Made by a program: the position numbers and the translations under genes. A stretch of 64,000 bases of DNA from Massilia sp. BSC265. GTDB taxonomy: Bacteria > Pseudomonadota > Gammaproteobacteria > Burkholderiales > Burkholderiaceae_D. The stretch is taken from positions 124,001 to 188,000 of the forward strand of contig NZ_JPXI01000031.1 in assembly GCF_000740675.1 (NCBI RefSeq), in the 5' to 3' direction. A model generated the notes under the pieces. It saw only the letters and a list, made by a program, of their open reading frames with translations. It was not told where the DNA came from and did not search any database. The first letter of the stretch is position 1. Every line of letters starts with the position of its first letter. Shown piece after piece: positions 54,286 through 64,000 of this stretch.

Positions 54286-55479
54286 ATGTCACGCGCATTC
54301 ATCCTCCTGCTTGACTCGTTCGGCCTGGGCGCCTTGCCCGACGCCGACAAGTACGGCGACGCAGGCGCCAACACCTTCGGCCACATCGCCAAGTGGGCGG
54401 CCAACGAGGGCAAGCCGATGTCGCTGCCCAATCTGGAACGCCTCGGCCTGGCCGCCGCCGCCCACAAGGCCAGCGGCGAATGGGCCGCCGGCTTCAGCCA
54501 GCGCGACGGCTTCACGGGCGCCTGGGGCGTCGCGCGCGAGCAGTCGACCGGCAAGGACACGCAGAGCGGCCACTGGGAGATCGCCGGCGTGCCGGTGCTG
54601 TTCGACTGGGGCTACTTCCCGAAGACCGTGCCGTCCTTCCCGCAAGAGCTGACCGACAAGCTGCAAGAGCTGACCGGCGTGCCGGGCTGGCTCGGCAACT
54701 GCCATGCTTCGGGCACCACCATCATCGACGAGCTGGGCGACGAGCACGTCGCCAGCGGCAAACCGATCCTCTACACCTCGGCCGACTCGGTGCTGCAGAT
54801 CGCCGCGCACGAGGAGCACTTCGGCCTCGAGCGCCTGTACCAAGTCTGCGAAGCGGCCTATGAACTGGTCAAGCCCTACAACATCGGCCGCGTGATCGCG
54901 CGCCCCTTCCTGGGCGCGAACGGCAAGTACAAGCGCACCGGCAATCGCCACGACTACGCCGTGCCGCCGACCGCGCCGACGCTGCTGGATCACGTCAAGG
55001 ATGCAGGCGGCGAGGTCATCGCACTGGGCAAGATCAGCGACATCTTCGCGGCCCAGGGCGTGACCCAGCTGATCAAGGGCGCCGACAACATGGCCTTGTT
55101 CGATCGCCTGGTCGAAGTCGCCGACACCGCGCCAGGTAAATCGCTCACCTTCGTGAACTTCGTCGACTTCGACATGCACTTCGGCCACCGCCGCGACGTC
55201 GCCGGCTATGCGAACGCACTGCACGAGCTGGACGCGCGCCTGCCGGAATTCATGGCCAAACTGAAGGATGGCGACCTGGTCGTCATCACCGCCGACCACG
55301 GCTGCGACCCGACCGCGCCGGGCTCGGACCACACCCGCGAGCACATCCCGATGATCTTCTTCGGCCCGAACGTCGCTCCGCAGGAACTGCCGGTAGCTCC
55401 CACCTTCTCGGATATCGGCGCAACGCTCGCCAAGCACCTTGGCGTCAAACCACTTTCGAACGGAACCGCACTGCTATGA
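54286..55479 (+). CDS. deoB: Phosphopentomutase
   Basis: 397 residues. Alkaline-phosphatase fold metal sites: LLLDSFGLGALPDADKYGD, GREQSTGKDT-type region (REQSTGKDTQSGHWEIAG), VNFVDFDMHFGHRRD and TADHGCDPTAPGSDHTREH. It converts ribose or deoxyribose 1-phosphate to the 5-phosphate. The start is 18 bp after the phosphorylase stop. It overlaps deoC by 4 nt. Confidence 0.96.
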   Translation: MSRAFILLLDSFGLGALPDADKYGDAGANTFGHIAKWAANEGKPMSLPNLERLGLAAAAHKASGEWAAGFSQRDGFTGAWGVAREQSTGKDTQSGHWEIAGVPVLFDWGYFPKTVPSFPQELTDKLQELTGVPGWLGNCHASGTTIIDELGDEHVASGKPILYTSADSVLQIAAHEEHFGLERLYQVCEAAYELVKPYNIGRVIARPFLGANGKYKRTGNRHDYAVPPTAPTLLDHVKDAGGEVIALGKISDIFAAQGVTQLIKGADNMALFDRLVEVADTAPGKSLTFVNFVDFDMHFGHRRDVAGYANALHELDARLPEFMAKLKDGDLVVITADHGCDPTAPGSDHTREHIPMIFFGPNVAPQELPVAPTFSDIGATLAKHLGVKPLSNGTALL

Positions 55480-56432
55480 CCCAGCCCCTGGACTTCAAAC
55501 GTAACACCGCCGTCGGCCTCGACCTCGGGCTGGTCAAGCATGTCAAGGTGAACCGCAACGCGGCCGACCGCCGCGCCGCCAGCCTGGCGAACCGCCGCAC
55601 CGTGAAGAAGGAATACCAGGCCGCCTGGCTGGTACGCGCCATCGAATGCATGGACCTGACCACCCTGGGCGGCGACGACACCCCGGGCCGCGTCGAGCGC
55701 CTGTGCATGAAGGCGATGCGTCCGCTGCGCGCCGACCTGATGCAGGCACTGGGCCTCGAAACCCTGACTACGGGCGCCGTCTGCGTGTACCACGAGATGA
55801 TCCAGCCTGCGGTGAAAGTGCTGCAGGGCCGCCTGCCGATCGCCGCGGTCTCGACCGCCTTCCCGGCCGGCCTGTCGAGCCTGGAAACCAAGCTGCGCGA
55901 AATCGAACTGTCGGTGGCCGCGGGCGCGACCGAGATCGACATCGTGATCACCCGCCAGCACGTCCTGACCGGCAACTGGCAGGCGCTGTACGACGAAATG
56001 GTGGCCTACCGCCAGGCTTGCGGCGAAGCGCACGTGAAGGCGATCCTCGCCACCGGCGACATCGTCACCCTCGACAACGTGGCCAAGGCCTCGATGGTCT
56101 GCATGATGGCCGGCGCCGACTTCATCAAGACCTCGACCGGCAAGGAAGGCGTCAACGCCACCATCCCGGTGTCGCTGGTGATGACCCGCGCGATCCGCGA
56201 CTACTACGAGCAGACCGGCTTCCAGGTCGGCTACAAGCCGGCCGGGGGCGTGTCCACCGCCAAGGCCGCGCTGCAGTACCTGACCGTGATGAAGGAAGAA
56301 CTCGGCAACGACTGGCTGCAGCCGCACCTGTTCCGCATCGGCGCATCGAGCCTGATGACCGACATCGAACGCCAGCTCGAACACTACGTGACCGGCAACT
56401 ACTCGGCCGCCCATCGCCACGCGCAACCATAA
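55476..56432 (+). CDS. deoC: Deoxyribose-phosphate aldolase
   Basis: 318 residues. Active-site features: EIDIVITRQHV, the Lys in KAILATGDIV, and the Schiff-base Lys in DFIKTSTGKEG. Extended N-terminal part (about 55 residues) as in longer DeoC proteins. It splits deoxyribose 5-phosphate to glyceraldehyde 3-phosphate and acetaldehyde. The ATGA overlap with deoB and the aldehyde dehydrogenase 18 bp downstream suit disposal of the acetaldehyde. Confidence 0.96.
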   Translation: MTQPLDFKRNTAVGLDLGLVKHVKVNRNAADRRAASLANRRTVKKEYQAAWLVRAIECMDLTTLGGDDTPGRVERLCMKAMRPLRADLMQALGLETLTTGAVCVYHEMIQPAVKVLQGRLPIAAVSTAFPAGLSSLETKLREIELSVAAGATEIDIVITRQHVLTGNWQALYDEMVAYRQACGEAHVKAILATGDIVTLDNVAKASMVCMMAGADFIKTSTGKEGVNATIPVSLVMTRAIRDYYEQTGFQVGYKPAGGVSTAKAALQYLTVMKEELGNDWLQPHLFRIGASSLMTDIERQLEHYVTGNYSAAHRHAQP

Positions 56433-56450
56433 AACAGCAACGGATTCGTC

Positions 56451-58829
56451 ATGCCAACTATTAAAGAGATTCTTCAGACTATGGATTACGGCCCCGCACC
56501 AGAAAGCACCAAGGAAGCAAATGCGTGGCTGGACCAGCATGGACGCCGTTTTGGCCTGTTCATCGATGGTGCGTGGACGGAAGCCGCTACGACCTTCGCC
56601 ACCAACAACCCGGCCGACGCCAGCGAACTGGCGCAGGTGACCCAGGCGACCGCGGACGACGTGGAACGCGCCGTGCAGGCCGCGCGCCGCGCCCAGCCGG
56701 GCTGGGTGGCCCTGGGCGGCCATGGCCGCGCCAAGATCATGTATGCGCTGGCACGCCTGCTGCAAAAGCATTCGCGCCTGTTCGCGGTGCTCGAGACCCT
56801 GGACAACGGCAAGACCATCCGCGAAACCCGCGATGCCGACCTGCCGCTGGCCGCGCGCCACTTCTACCACCACGCAGGCTGGGCCGCGCTGCAGTCCGAA
56901 GAATTCGCCGACTACCGCGCCGTGGGCGTGGTCGGCCAGATCGTGCCGTGGAACTTCCCGCTCTTGATGCTGGCATGGAAGATCGCTCCTGCCATGGCCG
57001 CCGGTAACACCATCGTGTTCAAGCCGGCCGAGTTCACTCCCTTGACCGCCTTGCTGTTCGCCGAAATCTGCCAGCAGGCGGGCGTGCCGGCAGGTGTCGT
57101 CAACATCCTCACCGGCGACGGCGCCGTGGGCGAAGCGATCGTGAATCACCCGGGCATCGACAAGCTGGCCTTTACCGGCTCGACCGAAGTCGGCCGCATC
57201 ATCCGTAAAGCCACCGCCGGTACCGGCAAGAAGCTGTCGCTGGAACTGGGCGGGAAGTCGCCCTTCATCGTGTTCGACGACGCCGACCTCGACGCGGCCG
57301 TGGAAGGCCTGGTCGATTCGATCTGGTTCAACCAGGGCCAGGTCTGCTGCGCCGGTTCGCGCCTCCTGGTGCAGGAATCGGTCTACGAGCGCTTCATCGC
57401 CAAGGTGAAAGCACGCATGCAGAACCTGCGCGTGGGTTCGCCGCTCGACAAATCGAACGACATCGGCGCGCTGGTCGACCCGATCCAGCAACAGCGCATC
57501 CACGCGCTGGTGGAATCGGCACGCACGGAAGGTTGCGAAGTCTGGCAGCCGGCCTGCGAAGCACCTGGCGCGGGCTCGTGGTACCTGCCGACCCTGATCC
57601 TGGGGGCCTCGACCTCCGCCGCCGTGGCGCAAGCCGAGATCTTCGGCCCGGTGCTGGTGGCGATGAGCTTCCGCACCCCGAGCGAAGCGGTGCAGCTGGC
57701 GAACAACACCGTGTACGGCCTGGCTGCCTGCGTGTGGTCGGAATCGATCTCGCTGGCGCTGGACGTGGCGCCGCAGATCAAGGCCGGCGTGGTGTGGATC
57801 AACACCGCCAACCAGTTCGACGCAGCCTGCGGCTTCGGCGGATACAAGGAATCGGGCTTCGGCCGCGAAGGCGGCAAGGAAGGCATGTACGAGTACCTGA
57901 CCCCGCTGGCGGAAGATGCACGCCCGGCCGCGCCGGTCGTTGCCGAAAAAGGTCGCGTCAAGCCGTCGGAAGAGGGCAGCCCGTTCGCCGTCGACCGCAC
58001 CGCCAAGTTGTACATCGGCGGCAAGCAGGCCCGCCCGGACGGCGCCTACAGCCGCGCGATCAACGGCGCCAACGGCGCCTTCCTGGCCGACGTGGGCGAA
58101 GGCAACCGCAAGGACATCCGCAACGCCGTGGAAGCGGCGCACAAGGCTTCCGGCTGGTCCAAGGCCACCGCGCACAACCGCGCCCAGGTGCTGTACTACA
58201 TCGCCGAGAACCTGGCAATCCGCGCCGACGAATTCGCCCAGCGCATCGCCGCGCAGACCGGTTCGAAAGACGCGGCACGCGAGGTGCAGGCCTCGATCGA
58301 GCGCCTGTTCTACTGGGCCGCATGGTGCGACAAGTACGACGGCCAGGCGCACCAGCCGCCGATGCACGGCATCACCGTGGCGCTGAACGAGCCGGTCGGC
58401 GTGATCGGCATCATCTGCCCGAACGAGAACCCGCTGCTGGGCTTCATCTCGCTGGTCGCTCCCGCACTTGCCATGGGCAACCGCGTGGTGGCGGTGCCGT
58501 CGGAGGCGCATCCGCTGTCGGCAACCGACCTGTACCAGGTGCTGGACACTTCGGACCTGCCGGGCGGCGCGCTGAACATCGTCACCGGATCAAGCTCGGA
58601 ACTGGCGCGCACGCTGGCCTCGCACGCGGACGTGGATGCCGTGTGGCGTCACGACGGTTCGGCGGAAGGTTGCGCGGAAGTGGAGCGCCTGTCGGCGGAC
58701 TCGCTCAAGCGCACCTGGGTCGGCGGCGCCAAGGGCCGTGACTGGTTCGATGCGAAGCAGGCGTGCGGCCGGACCGTGCTGCAGCATGCCTCCCAAGTGA
58801 AGAACGTTTGGATTCCTTACGGCGTCTAA
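56451..58829 (+). CDS. ALDH16-like aldehyde dehydrogenase with two ALDH domains
   Basis: 792 residues, about 300 more than a normal ALDH. The first domain (about 1-500) is complete: VVGQIVPWNFPLLML, FTGSTEVGRII, catalytic Glu in LELGGKSPF, and catalytic Cys in GQVCCAGSR. The second (about 525-792) is a shorter ALDH-like domain with LNEPVGVIGIICPNENPLLG but no catalytic Cys motif. This two-domain layout is known in ALDH16 enzymes. In the deo operon it probably oxidises the acetaldehyde made by DeoC. A start 18 bp after deoC and ribosome binding site are normal. Confidence 0.92.
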   Translation: MPTIKEILQTMDYGPAPESTKEANAWLDQHGRRFGLFIDGAWTEAATTFATNNPADASELAQVTQATADDVERAVQAARRAQPGWVALGGHGRAKIMYALARLLQKHSRLFAVLETLDNGKTIRETRDADLPLAARHFYHHAGWAALQSEEFADYRAVGVVGQIVPWNFPLLMLAWKIAPAMAAGNTIVFKPAEFTPLTALLFAEICQQAGVPAGVVNILTGDGAVGEAIVNHPGIDKLAFTGSTEVGRIIRKATAGTGKKLSLELGGKSPFIVFDDADLDAAVEGLVDSIWFNQGQVCCAGSRLLVQESVYERFIAKVKARMQNLRVGSPLDKSNDIGALVDPIQQQRIHALVESARTEGCEVWQPACEAPGAGSWYLPTLILGASTSAAVAQAEIFGPVLVAMSFRTPSEAVQLANNTVYGLAACVWSESISLALDVAPQIKAGVVWINTANQFDAACGFGGYKESGFGREGGKEGMYEYLTPLAEDARPAAPVVAEKGRVKPSEEGSPFAVDRTAKLYIGGKQARPDGAYSRAINGANGAFLADVGEGNRKDIRNAVEAAHKASGWSKATAHNRAQVLYYIAENLAIRADEFAQRIAAQTGSKDAAREVQASIERLFYWAAWCDKYDGQAHQPPMHGITVALNEPVGVIGIICPNENPLLGFISLVAPALAMGNRVVAVPSEAHPLSATDLYQVLDTSDLPGGALNIVTGSSSELARTLASHADVDAVWRHDGSAEGCAEVERLSADSLKRTWVGGAKGRDWFDAKQACGRTVLQHASQVKNVWIPYGV

Positions 58830-58857
58830 AGCATTGTTTGCGTCGATGGACGCAGTT

Positions 58858-58938
58858 GTAGGGTGGGCGGCTTTGCCGCCCACGCGGTGAGGCACACGCC
58901 AACTATCACCGCGTGGGCGGGAGACCCGCCCACCCTAC
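58858..58938. repeat. REPIN-like palindromic repeat between ALDH and deoA genes
   Basis: GTAGGGTGGGCGG-cttt-GCCGCCCACGCGG on the left and CCGCGTGGGCGGG-aga-CCCGCCCACCCTAC on the right, with a core of about 20 bp. 81 bp in all. Same family as the copies at 27402 and 29474. It lies in the operon spacer between two collinear genes, so it could reduce deoA-cdd expression or stabilise the upstream mRNA. Confidence 0.85.
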
Positions 58939-58958
58939 GTTATAGAAAAGGGTAATTT

Positions 58959-60281
<1,323 letters not shown>

Positions 60282-60291
60282 AAGTCGCACG

Positions 60292-60696
60292 ATGAAATAC
60301 GCGAAACTGATCGATGAGGCCCGCGCCGCGCGCGAGCTGGCCTACACGCCGTACTCGAAGTTCCAGGTCGGCGCCGCGCTGGAATGCAAGGACGGCCGCA
60401 TCTTCCGCGGCTGTAACGTGGAAAACGCCTCCTACGGCCTGTGCAACTGCGCCGAGCGCACCGCCTTCTTCAGCGCCATCGCGCACGGCTACAAGCCGGG
60501 CGATTTCACGGCCCTGGCCGTGATCGGCCAGACCGAGGGGCCGATTGCCCCCTGCGGCGCCTGCCGCCAGGTGATCCTGGAGCTGGGCGGCAAAGCGCTG
60601 CCGGTGGTACTGACCAATCTGAAGGGCGATGTGTTCGAGACCACGGCGGGCGAGCAGCTGCCGAACGCCTTTGTCGGCGGGGACCTGAACAAGTAA
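60292..60696 (+). CDS. cdd: Cytidine deaminase
   Basis: 134 residues, the tetrameric small type. Zinc motifs NCAERTAFF (Cys and catalytic Glu) and PCGACRQ (Cys pair), plus YTPYSKFQVGAAL. It converts cytidine and deoxycytidine to uridine and deoxyuridine. It ends the deo operon and a terminator follows. Confidence 0.96.
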   Translation: MKYAKLIDEARAARELAYTPYSKFQVGAALECKDGRIFRGCNVENASYGLCNCAERTAFFSAIAHGYKPGDFTALAVIGQTEGPIAPCGACRQVILELGGKALPVVLTNLKGDVFETTAGEQLPNAFVGGDLNK

Positions 60697-60714
60697 GCTG
60701 GATCGCTTGGCAAG

Positions 60715-60753
60715 AAGCGCTGTACGCGACAAACGCGGCAGCGCTTTTCTTTT
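60715..60753 (+). terminator. Rho-independent terminator after cdd
   Basis: AAGCGCTG and CAGCGCTT form a perfect 8-bp stem with a 16-nt loop, followed by a T-rich run. It separates the nucleoside operon from the vgrG gene. Confidence 0.8.
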
Positions 60754-60853
60754 GCTTGTCAGAAAGCAAGCAGGCTGAGCTTCCTCAAGAGCAATACGGC
60801 AATCCGGGCGTGTAATCGCTGGAATCGCCTTGTATGCGCGCATGGAGGAAGCA

Positions 60854-63760
60854 ATGTCCGAGCACGTCCAGATTGCCAGTCTTCTCGCAACCTTCGGCAG
60901 GTTCACGCAGGATAGCCGCTTGCTCAGGCTGACGACACCGCTGGGCAGCGATCTGCTGGCGGAGTGCATGCGCGGCGAAGAAGGCATCAGCAGGGGCTTT
61001 TGCTTCACCCTCGATGCGCTCTGTACCGAAGTCGACCTTCCCCTCACATCGCTGGTCGGCCAGCCGGTGCTGCTTCAGCTGCTGACCGCGTCCAGTCTTG
61101 ATGCGCTCCGGCCATTCCACGGCTACGTGACGTCGATGGAAATGAGCGGCGCCAATGGCGGCTTCGTCCGCTACACCTTGAGGCTGGAACCCTGGACCAG
61201 CTTTCTCTCCCTGGGCCGCGACAGCCGCATCTTCCAGGATATGTCGGTTTTCGACATCGTCGACGTGGTCTTCGGCAGTTATGGCGGACGGGCCAGGCTT
61301 GCGCCGGCATGGCGCCTCGAGATCGCCGACCGCAGCAGCTATCCCAAGCGCAGCCTGACGACCCAATACCAGGAGAGCGACCTGGCGTTCGTGGAGCGTT
61401 TGATGATTGAAGAGGGCCTGTTCTACTTCTTCGAGCACAGCGGCGACCCGGACAGCCCCTCGCTGGGGAGCCACACGATGGTGATCGCCGACCATAACGG
61501 CGCCTTCCAGCCGAACCAGCAGCCGCAGGTTGACTTCACGCGGCCGGGCGCGGTCATGAAGGCCGACAGCATCGACCGCTGGCGCACCGAATCACGCCTG
61601 CTGACCAACGGGATCGAGCTGGGAAGCTGGGATTACCGCACCGTGCGCCAACGCCGGGTGTCGACATCGGGCCAAGCGGCCCAAGGTGAGCTCCTGGTCA
61701 GCCGCGATGCGCCGGGAGTGTATGCGTGGGAGACGCGCGAGCAGGGCGAGCGGCTGGTGGAGAACCAGATTCAAGCCTGCGAAGCGGCGCGCCAGATCCA
61801 CATCGCTGCGGGGACCGTGCGGACCTTCACGCCCGGCACGCGCTTCACGCTGCACGGACATGCCAGGTTCGACGACGCGTCCGACGATGACGCGCGCAGC
61901 TTCGTCATCACGGGGGCGACGCACCTGATGCATAACAACCTGACGGCTGACATGCTCGAGACCGTCGACAAGCTGCTGGGGCAGGGGCCGGTTACCAGGA
62001 TGGGCGTGCACGAATCCGAACCCAGGGTTTCACGGCAGCTTGCCGGGGACCGCCTGCTGTACCGTAATCGCATCGAAGCCATTCTCGCCAGCGTCCCGTA
62101 CCGGGCAACGGGACAGGAGGGGCACGGACGCGTCCTCCATCCGCGGCCGACCGTGCGAGGCCAGCAGACCGCGATCGTGGTCGGCCCGCCGGGTGCGGTA
62201 GTCCACACCGACAGGGATCATCGCATCAAGGTGCAGTTCCACTGGCAGCGCGGCGCGATGAGCCATAGCCGCGCCTTGCATCCTTCCCCGAACGGCCACA
62301 CCGGCGCGCCCGGCGACGACACGGCCGGGACCTGGGTGCGGGTCGCGACACCGATGGCCGGCGCCAACTGGGGCAGCAACATGCTGCCGCGCGTGGGGCA
62401 GGAGGTGCTGGTGGATTTCATCGAGGGCGACATCGACCGGCCGGTAGTCATCGGCGCCCTGTACAACGGTCGAGGACAGCCTGATGCCCAGCATAACCAG
62501 GCGGCACATGGGCCTGGGGCGATGACGGGCAATGCACCGGCCTGGTTTCCCGGCGAGGCTGGGGGACATGGACACGCGGCTGTGCTGTCGGGCTTCAAGT
62601 CGCAGGCCATGGGCGACAGCCAGTCGGGCTGCGGGGCGTACAGCCAGCTGGTGTTCGACGACAGTCCGGGGCAGGCGCGGACGTCCTTGCAGTGCCATAT
62701 GAAAGCACATGAAGGCACGGCGGAGCTGAACCTGGGGCATCTCGTTCACCAGAGCGATAACGCGCGGCTGCAGACGGTGGGGTTCGGGGCGGAGCTGAAG
62801 ACCCTGCACAGTCTGGCGATGCGGGCGGGGCAGGGGATGTTGCTATCCGCCGATGCACGTCCAGGGGCAAGCGGCAGTCAGCTGGATTCACGCGAGGCGG
62901 TGTCGCAGATCGAGGACAGCCATCGTCTGCAGGTCGACGTGGCCAATTTGGCGCAAAAGCATAGCGCCAAGCTGGAAGGCGAGCCTGCGCCGGACGAGCT
63001 TGCGGCAGTGAAGCAGATGCGGCATAGCGCTGAGGTGATCGCTGCTGCCGATGAGGGGGCTGTTGCGTATAGCGAGCCGCAACTGCAGCTGTCGAGTCCG
63101 GCGGGGATTGCCGTGACCACGCCGGCGGATGCCGTGCTTTCGGCGGGCACCACGAGCAGCATCGTTGCGGGGCAGGACATCAATGTCGTTGCCCAGGGTA
63201 ACGCGTCCACGCTGGTCGCGAAGGGCATCAGCCTGTTCACTTACGGGAAGGCGACCAATAAAGAAAAGCCGAATCAGGAAGTGGGGATCAAGCTGCATGC
63301 GGCCAGCGGGAAGCTGAGCAGTCAGAGTCAGTCGGGGCCGACCAGGCTGACGGCGGACAAGAAGATCACCGTGGCTAGCGTGACCAAGTCGGTGTCGATT
63401 TCGGCGCCGAAGAAGCATGTATTGCTGACGGCGCAGGGGGCTTACATCAAGCTGGAAGGGGGGAATATCGAAGTGCATGCTCCGGGGAATGTGGATTTCA
63501 AAGCAAGCAAGAAAGAGTTAGCTGGGCCAGTTAGTGTCTCGAGCCCCGAGCTTGCCATGAAGGTCTCCGAACTTAATTTGAAACGCGATCTCGAGATCGA
63601 ATACGTAGACGCGGATGGCAATATCCTGACAGATGAGCTGATTGCTTTGCGATTCACATCGGGAGCCGAGAAAACTGCCGTGCTGGACGGGAGTGGGAAG
63701 GCAATCATCAAAAACGCTCCGCTTGGACCGTTTGGCGCAAAACAGCCACGGCGTAAGTGA
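60854..63760 (+). CDS. vgrG: Type VI secretion VgrG spike protein with C-terminal extension
   Basis: 968 residues. The gp27-like domain (1 to about 400, with GLFYFFEHSGD and DFTRPGAVMKAD) is followed by the gp5 OB-fold (about 440-540, with RIKVQFHWQRG and LVDFIEGDIDRPVVIGALYNG) and a DUF2345 beta-helix (about 590-870). The last 60 residues (from about 910, IEYVDADGNILTDELIALRF) form a small extra domain, like those that dock effectors. ATG 60854 is spaced right from GGAGGAA; upstream ATG 60842 and TTG 60830 are less likely. No other T6SS structural gene is near, so it is an orphan VgrG. The next gene is probably its cargo. Confidence 0.94.
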   Translation: MSEHVQIASLLATFGRFTQDSRLLRLTTPLGSDLLAECMRGEEGISRGFCFTLDALCTEVDLPLTSLVGQPVLLQLLTASSLDALRPFHGYVTSMEMSGANGGFVRYTLRLEPWTSFLSLGRDSRIFQDMSVFDIVDVVFGSYGGRARLAPAWRLEIADRSSYPKRSLTTQYQESDLAFVERLMIEEGLFYFFEHSGDPDSPSLGSHTMVIADHNGAFQPNQQPQVDFTRPGAVMKADSIDRWRTESRLLTNGIELGSWDYRTVRQRRVSTSGQAAQGELLVSRDAPGVYAWETREQGERLVENQIQACEAARQIHIAAGTVRTFTPGTRFTLHGHARFDDASDDDARSFVITGATHLMHNNLTADMLETVDKLLGQGPVTRMGVHESEPRVSRQLAGDRLLYRNRIEAILASVPYRATGQEGHGRVLHPRPTVRGQQTAIVVGPPGAVVHTDRDHRIKVQFHWQRGAMSHSRALHPSPNGHTGAPGDDTAGTWVRVATPMAGANWGSNMLPRVGQEVLVDFIEGDIDRPVVIGALYNGRGQPDAQHNQAAHGPGAMTGNAPAWFPGEAGGHGHAAVLSGFKSQAMGDSQSGCGAYSQLVFDDSPGQARTSLQCHMKAHEGTAELNLGHLVHQSDNARLQTVGFGAELKTLHSLAMRAGQGMLLSADARPGASGSQLDSREAVSQIEDSHRLQVDVANLAQKHSAKLEGEPAPDELAAVKQMRHSAEVIAAADEGAVAYSEPQLQLSSPAGIAVTTPADAVLSAGTTSSIVAGQDINVVAQGNASTLVAKGISLFTYGKATNKEKPNQEVGIKLHAASGKLSSQSQSGPTRLTADKKITVASVTKSVSISAPKKHVLLTAQGAYIKLEGGNIEVHAPGNVDFKASKKELAGPVSVSSPELAMKVSELNLKRDLEIEYVDADGNILTDELIALRFTSGAEKTAVLDGSGKAIIKNAPLGPFGAKQPRRK

Positions 63761-63878
63761 AGACTAATCGGGCGAATATGAACACTTATGGGCTATTGAG
63801 TCCAGCCCGTGCCATAAGTTCGCATGTCTTCTTTCGATCAATTCAAGTTGTGAAACATTGTTTGTAGAGGTGGGCACT

Positions 63879-64000
63879 ATGGCAACGCTTCCAAAAGGTT
63901 CCCTGAGTAAAACGCAAACTGTTTGCATCGATTTGCCTGGTGAAAGTATCCAATGTTGGCGAACGACTGATAAAGTCCAAGTTGTTCTTAAGAAGCATCG
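63879..64000 (+). CDS. Start of a low-GC gene downstream of vgrG (probable T6SS cargo)
   Basis: The first 40 codons of a gene cut by the window end. ATG 63879 follows an AGAGGTGG ribosome binding site. The peptide begins MATLPKGSLSKTQTVCIDLP and has two Cys in the first 30 residues. Base composition is clearly lower in GC than the rest of the window. No domain can be named from so little. Its place right after vgrG is where an adaptor or toxin usually sits. Confidence 0.6.
   Translation, partial: MATLPKGSLSKTQTVCIDLPGESIQCWRTTDKVQVVLKKH

Noticed and set aside
55206..58511. A 1101-codon minus-strand open frame opposite deoC and the ALDH gene.
   Set aside because: Shadow of strong plus-strand genes; no recognisable protein features.

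Overview
The window is a high-GC bacterial chromosome segment with almost no spacer DNA. Its gene families (PilB/PilC, NhaR-type LysR regulator, Mrp antiporter, Oar-like TonB-dependent receptor, DUF969/DUF979/Pcp, VgrG) and codon use suggest a betaproteobacterium of the Burkholderiales, most like Oxalobacteraceae such as Massilia. That placement is inference; no rRNA or tRNA gene is present to anchor it.

Layout. (1) 1-2.9 kb, minus strand: a membrane protein cut by the window edge, a GH43 glycosidase and a GPH-type sugar symporter, with a LacI-family-like operator upstream. (2) 2.9-12.1 kb: a seven-subunit Mrp cation/proton antiporter operon (mrpABCDEFG, every junction a 4-nt overlap), preceded on the same strand by a Ca2+/Na+ exchanger, TerC and a TerB-like protein, with a divergent NhaR-like regulator. 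(3) 12.2-19 kb: a cytoplasmic-type chemotaxis transducer with an extra C-terminal domain, a serine beta-lactamase-fold hydrolase, a probable broken secreted-protein gene, and pilC/pilB. (4) 19.2-21.7 kb: a stand-alone ClpP-like protease and a DUF4153 membrane protein. (5) 21.7-29.5 kb: purine-base catabolism (uraH, puuE, xdhA, xdhB, xdhC, guaD). (6) 29.6-44.4 kb: secreted adenosine deaminase, TonB-dependent receptor, 5'-nucleotidase lipoprotein, S1/P1 nuclease, MipA-like porin and a BMP-type nucleoside ABC importer. (7) 44.7-50.1 kb: assorted genes, including a DUF969-DUF979-pcp operon and a LEA-like lipoprotein. (8) 50.1-60.7 kb: pseudouridine catabolism (psuK, psuG, lysR) diverging from a nucleoside salvage operon (xapA-type phosphorylase, deoB, deoC, ALDH16-like dehydrogenase, deoA, cdd). 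(9) 60.8 kb to the end: an orphan T6SS vgrG and the start of a low-GC gene that is probably its cargo.

Regions 5, 6 and 8 together read as an almost complete nucleic-acid scavenging island. S1/P1 nuclease and 5'-nucleotidase outside the inner membrane would release nucleosides. The TonB receptor and BMP/ABC system are placed to import them. Cdd, DeoA, XapA, DeoB, DeoC and the ALDH would turn them into bases, triose phosphate and acetate, PsuK/PsuG would handle RNA pseudouridine, and GuaD, XDH, HIU hydrolase and allantoinase would take purines toward allantoate. Urate oxidase and OHCU decarboxylase are not in the window.

The most unusual structural observation is a family of GTAG-headed palindromic repeats (REPIN/BIME-like, three copies). 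One copy sits inside the xdhC coding frame without breaking it and adds a linker of about 40 residues. Other points worth attention are a possible structured leader or operator before the Ca2+/Na+ exchanger-Mrp genes, a hairpin between the BMP gene and its ABC ATPase gene, and the VgrG C-terminal extension with its low-GC downstream gene.
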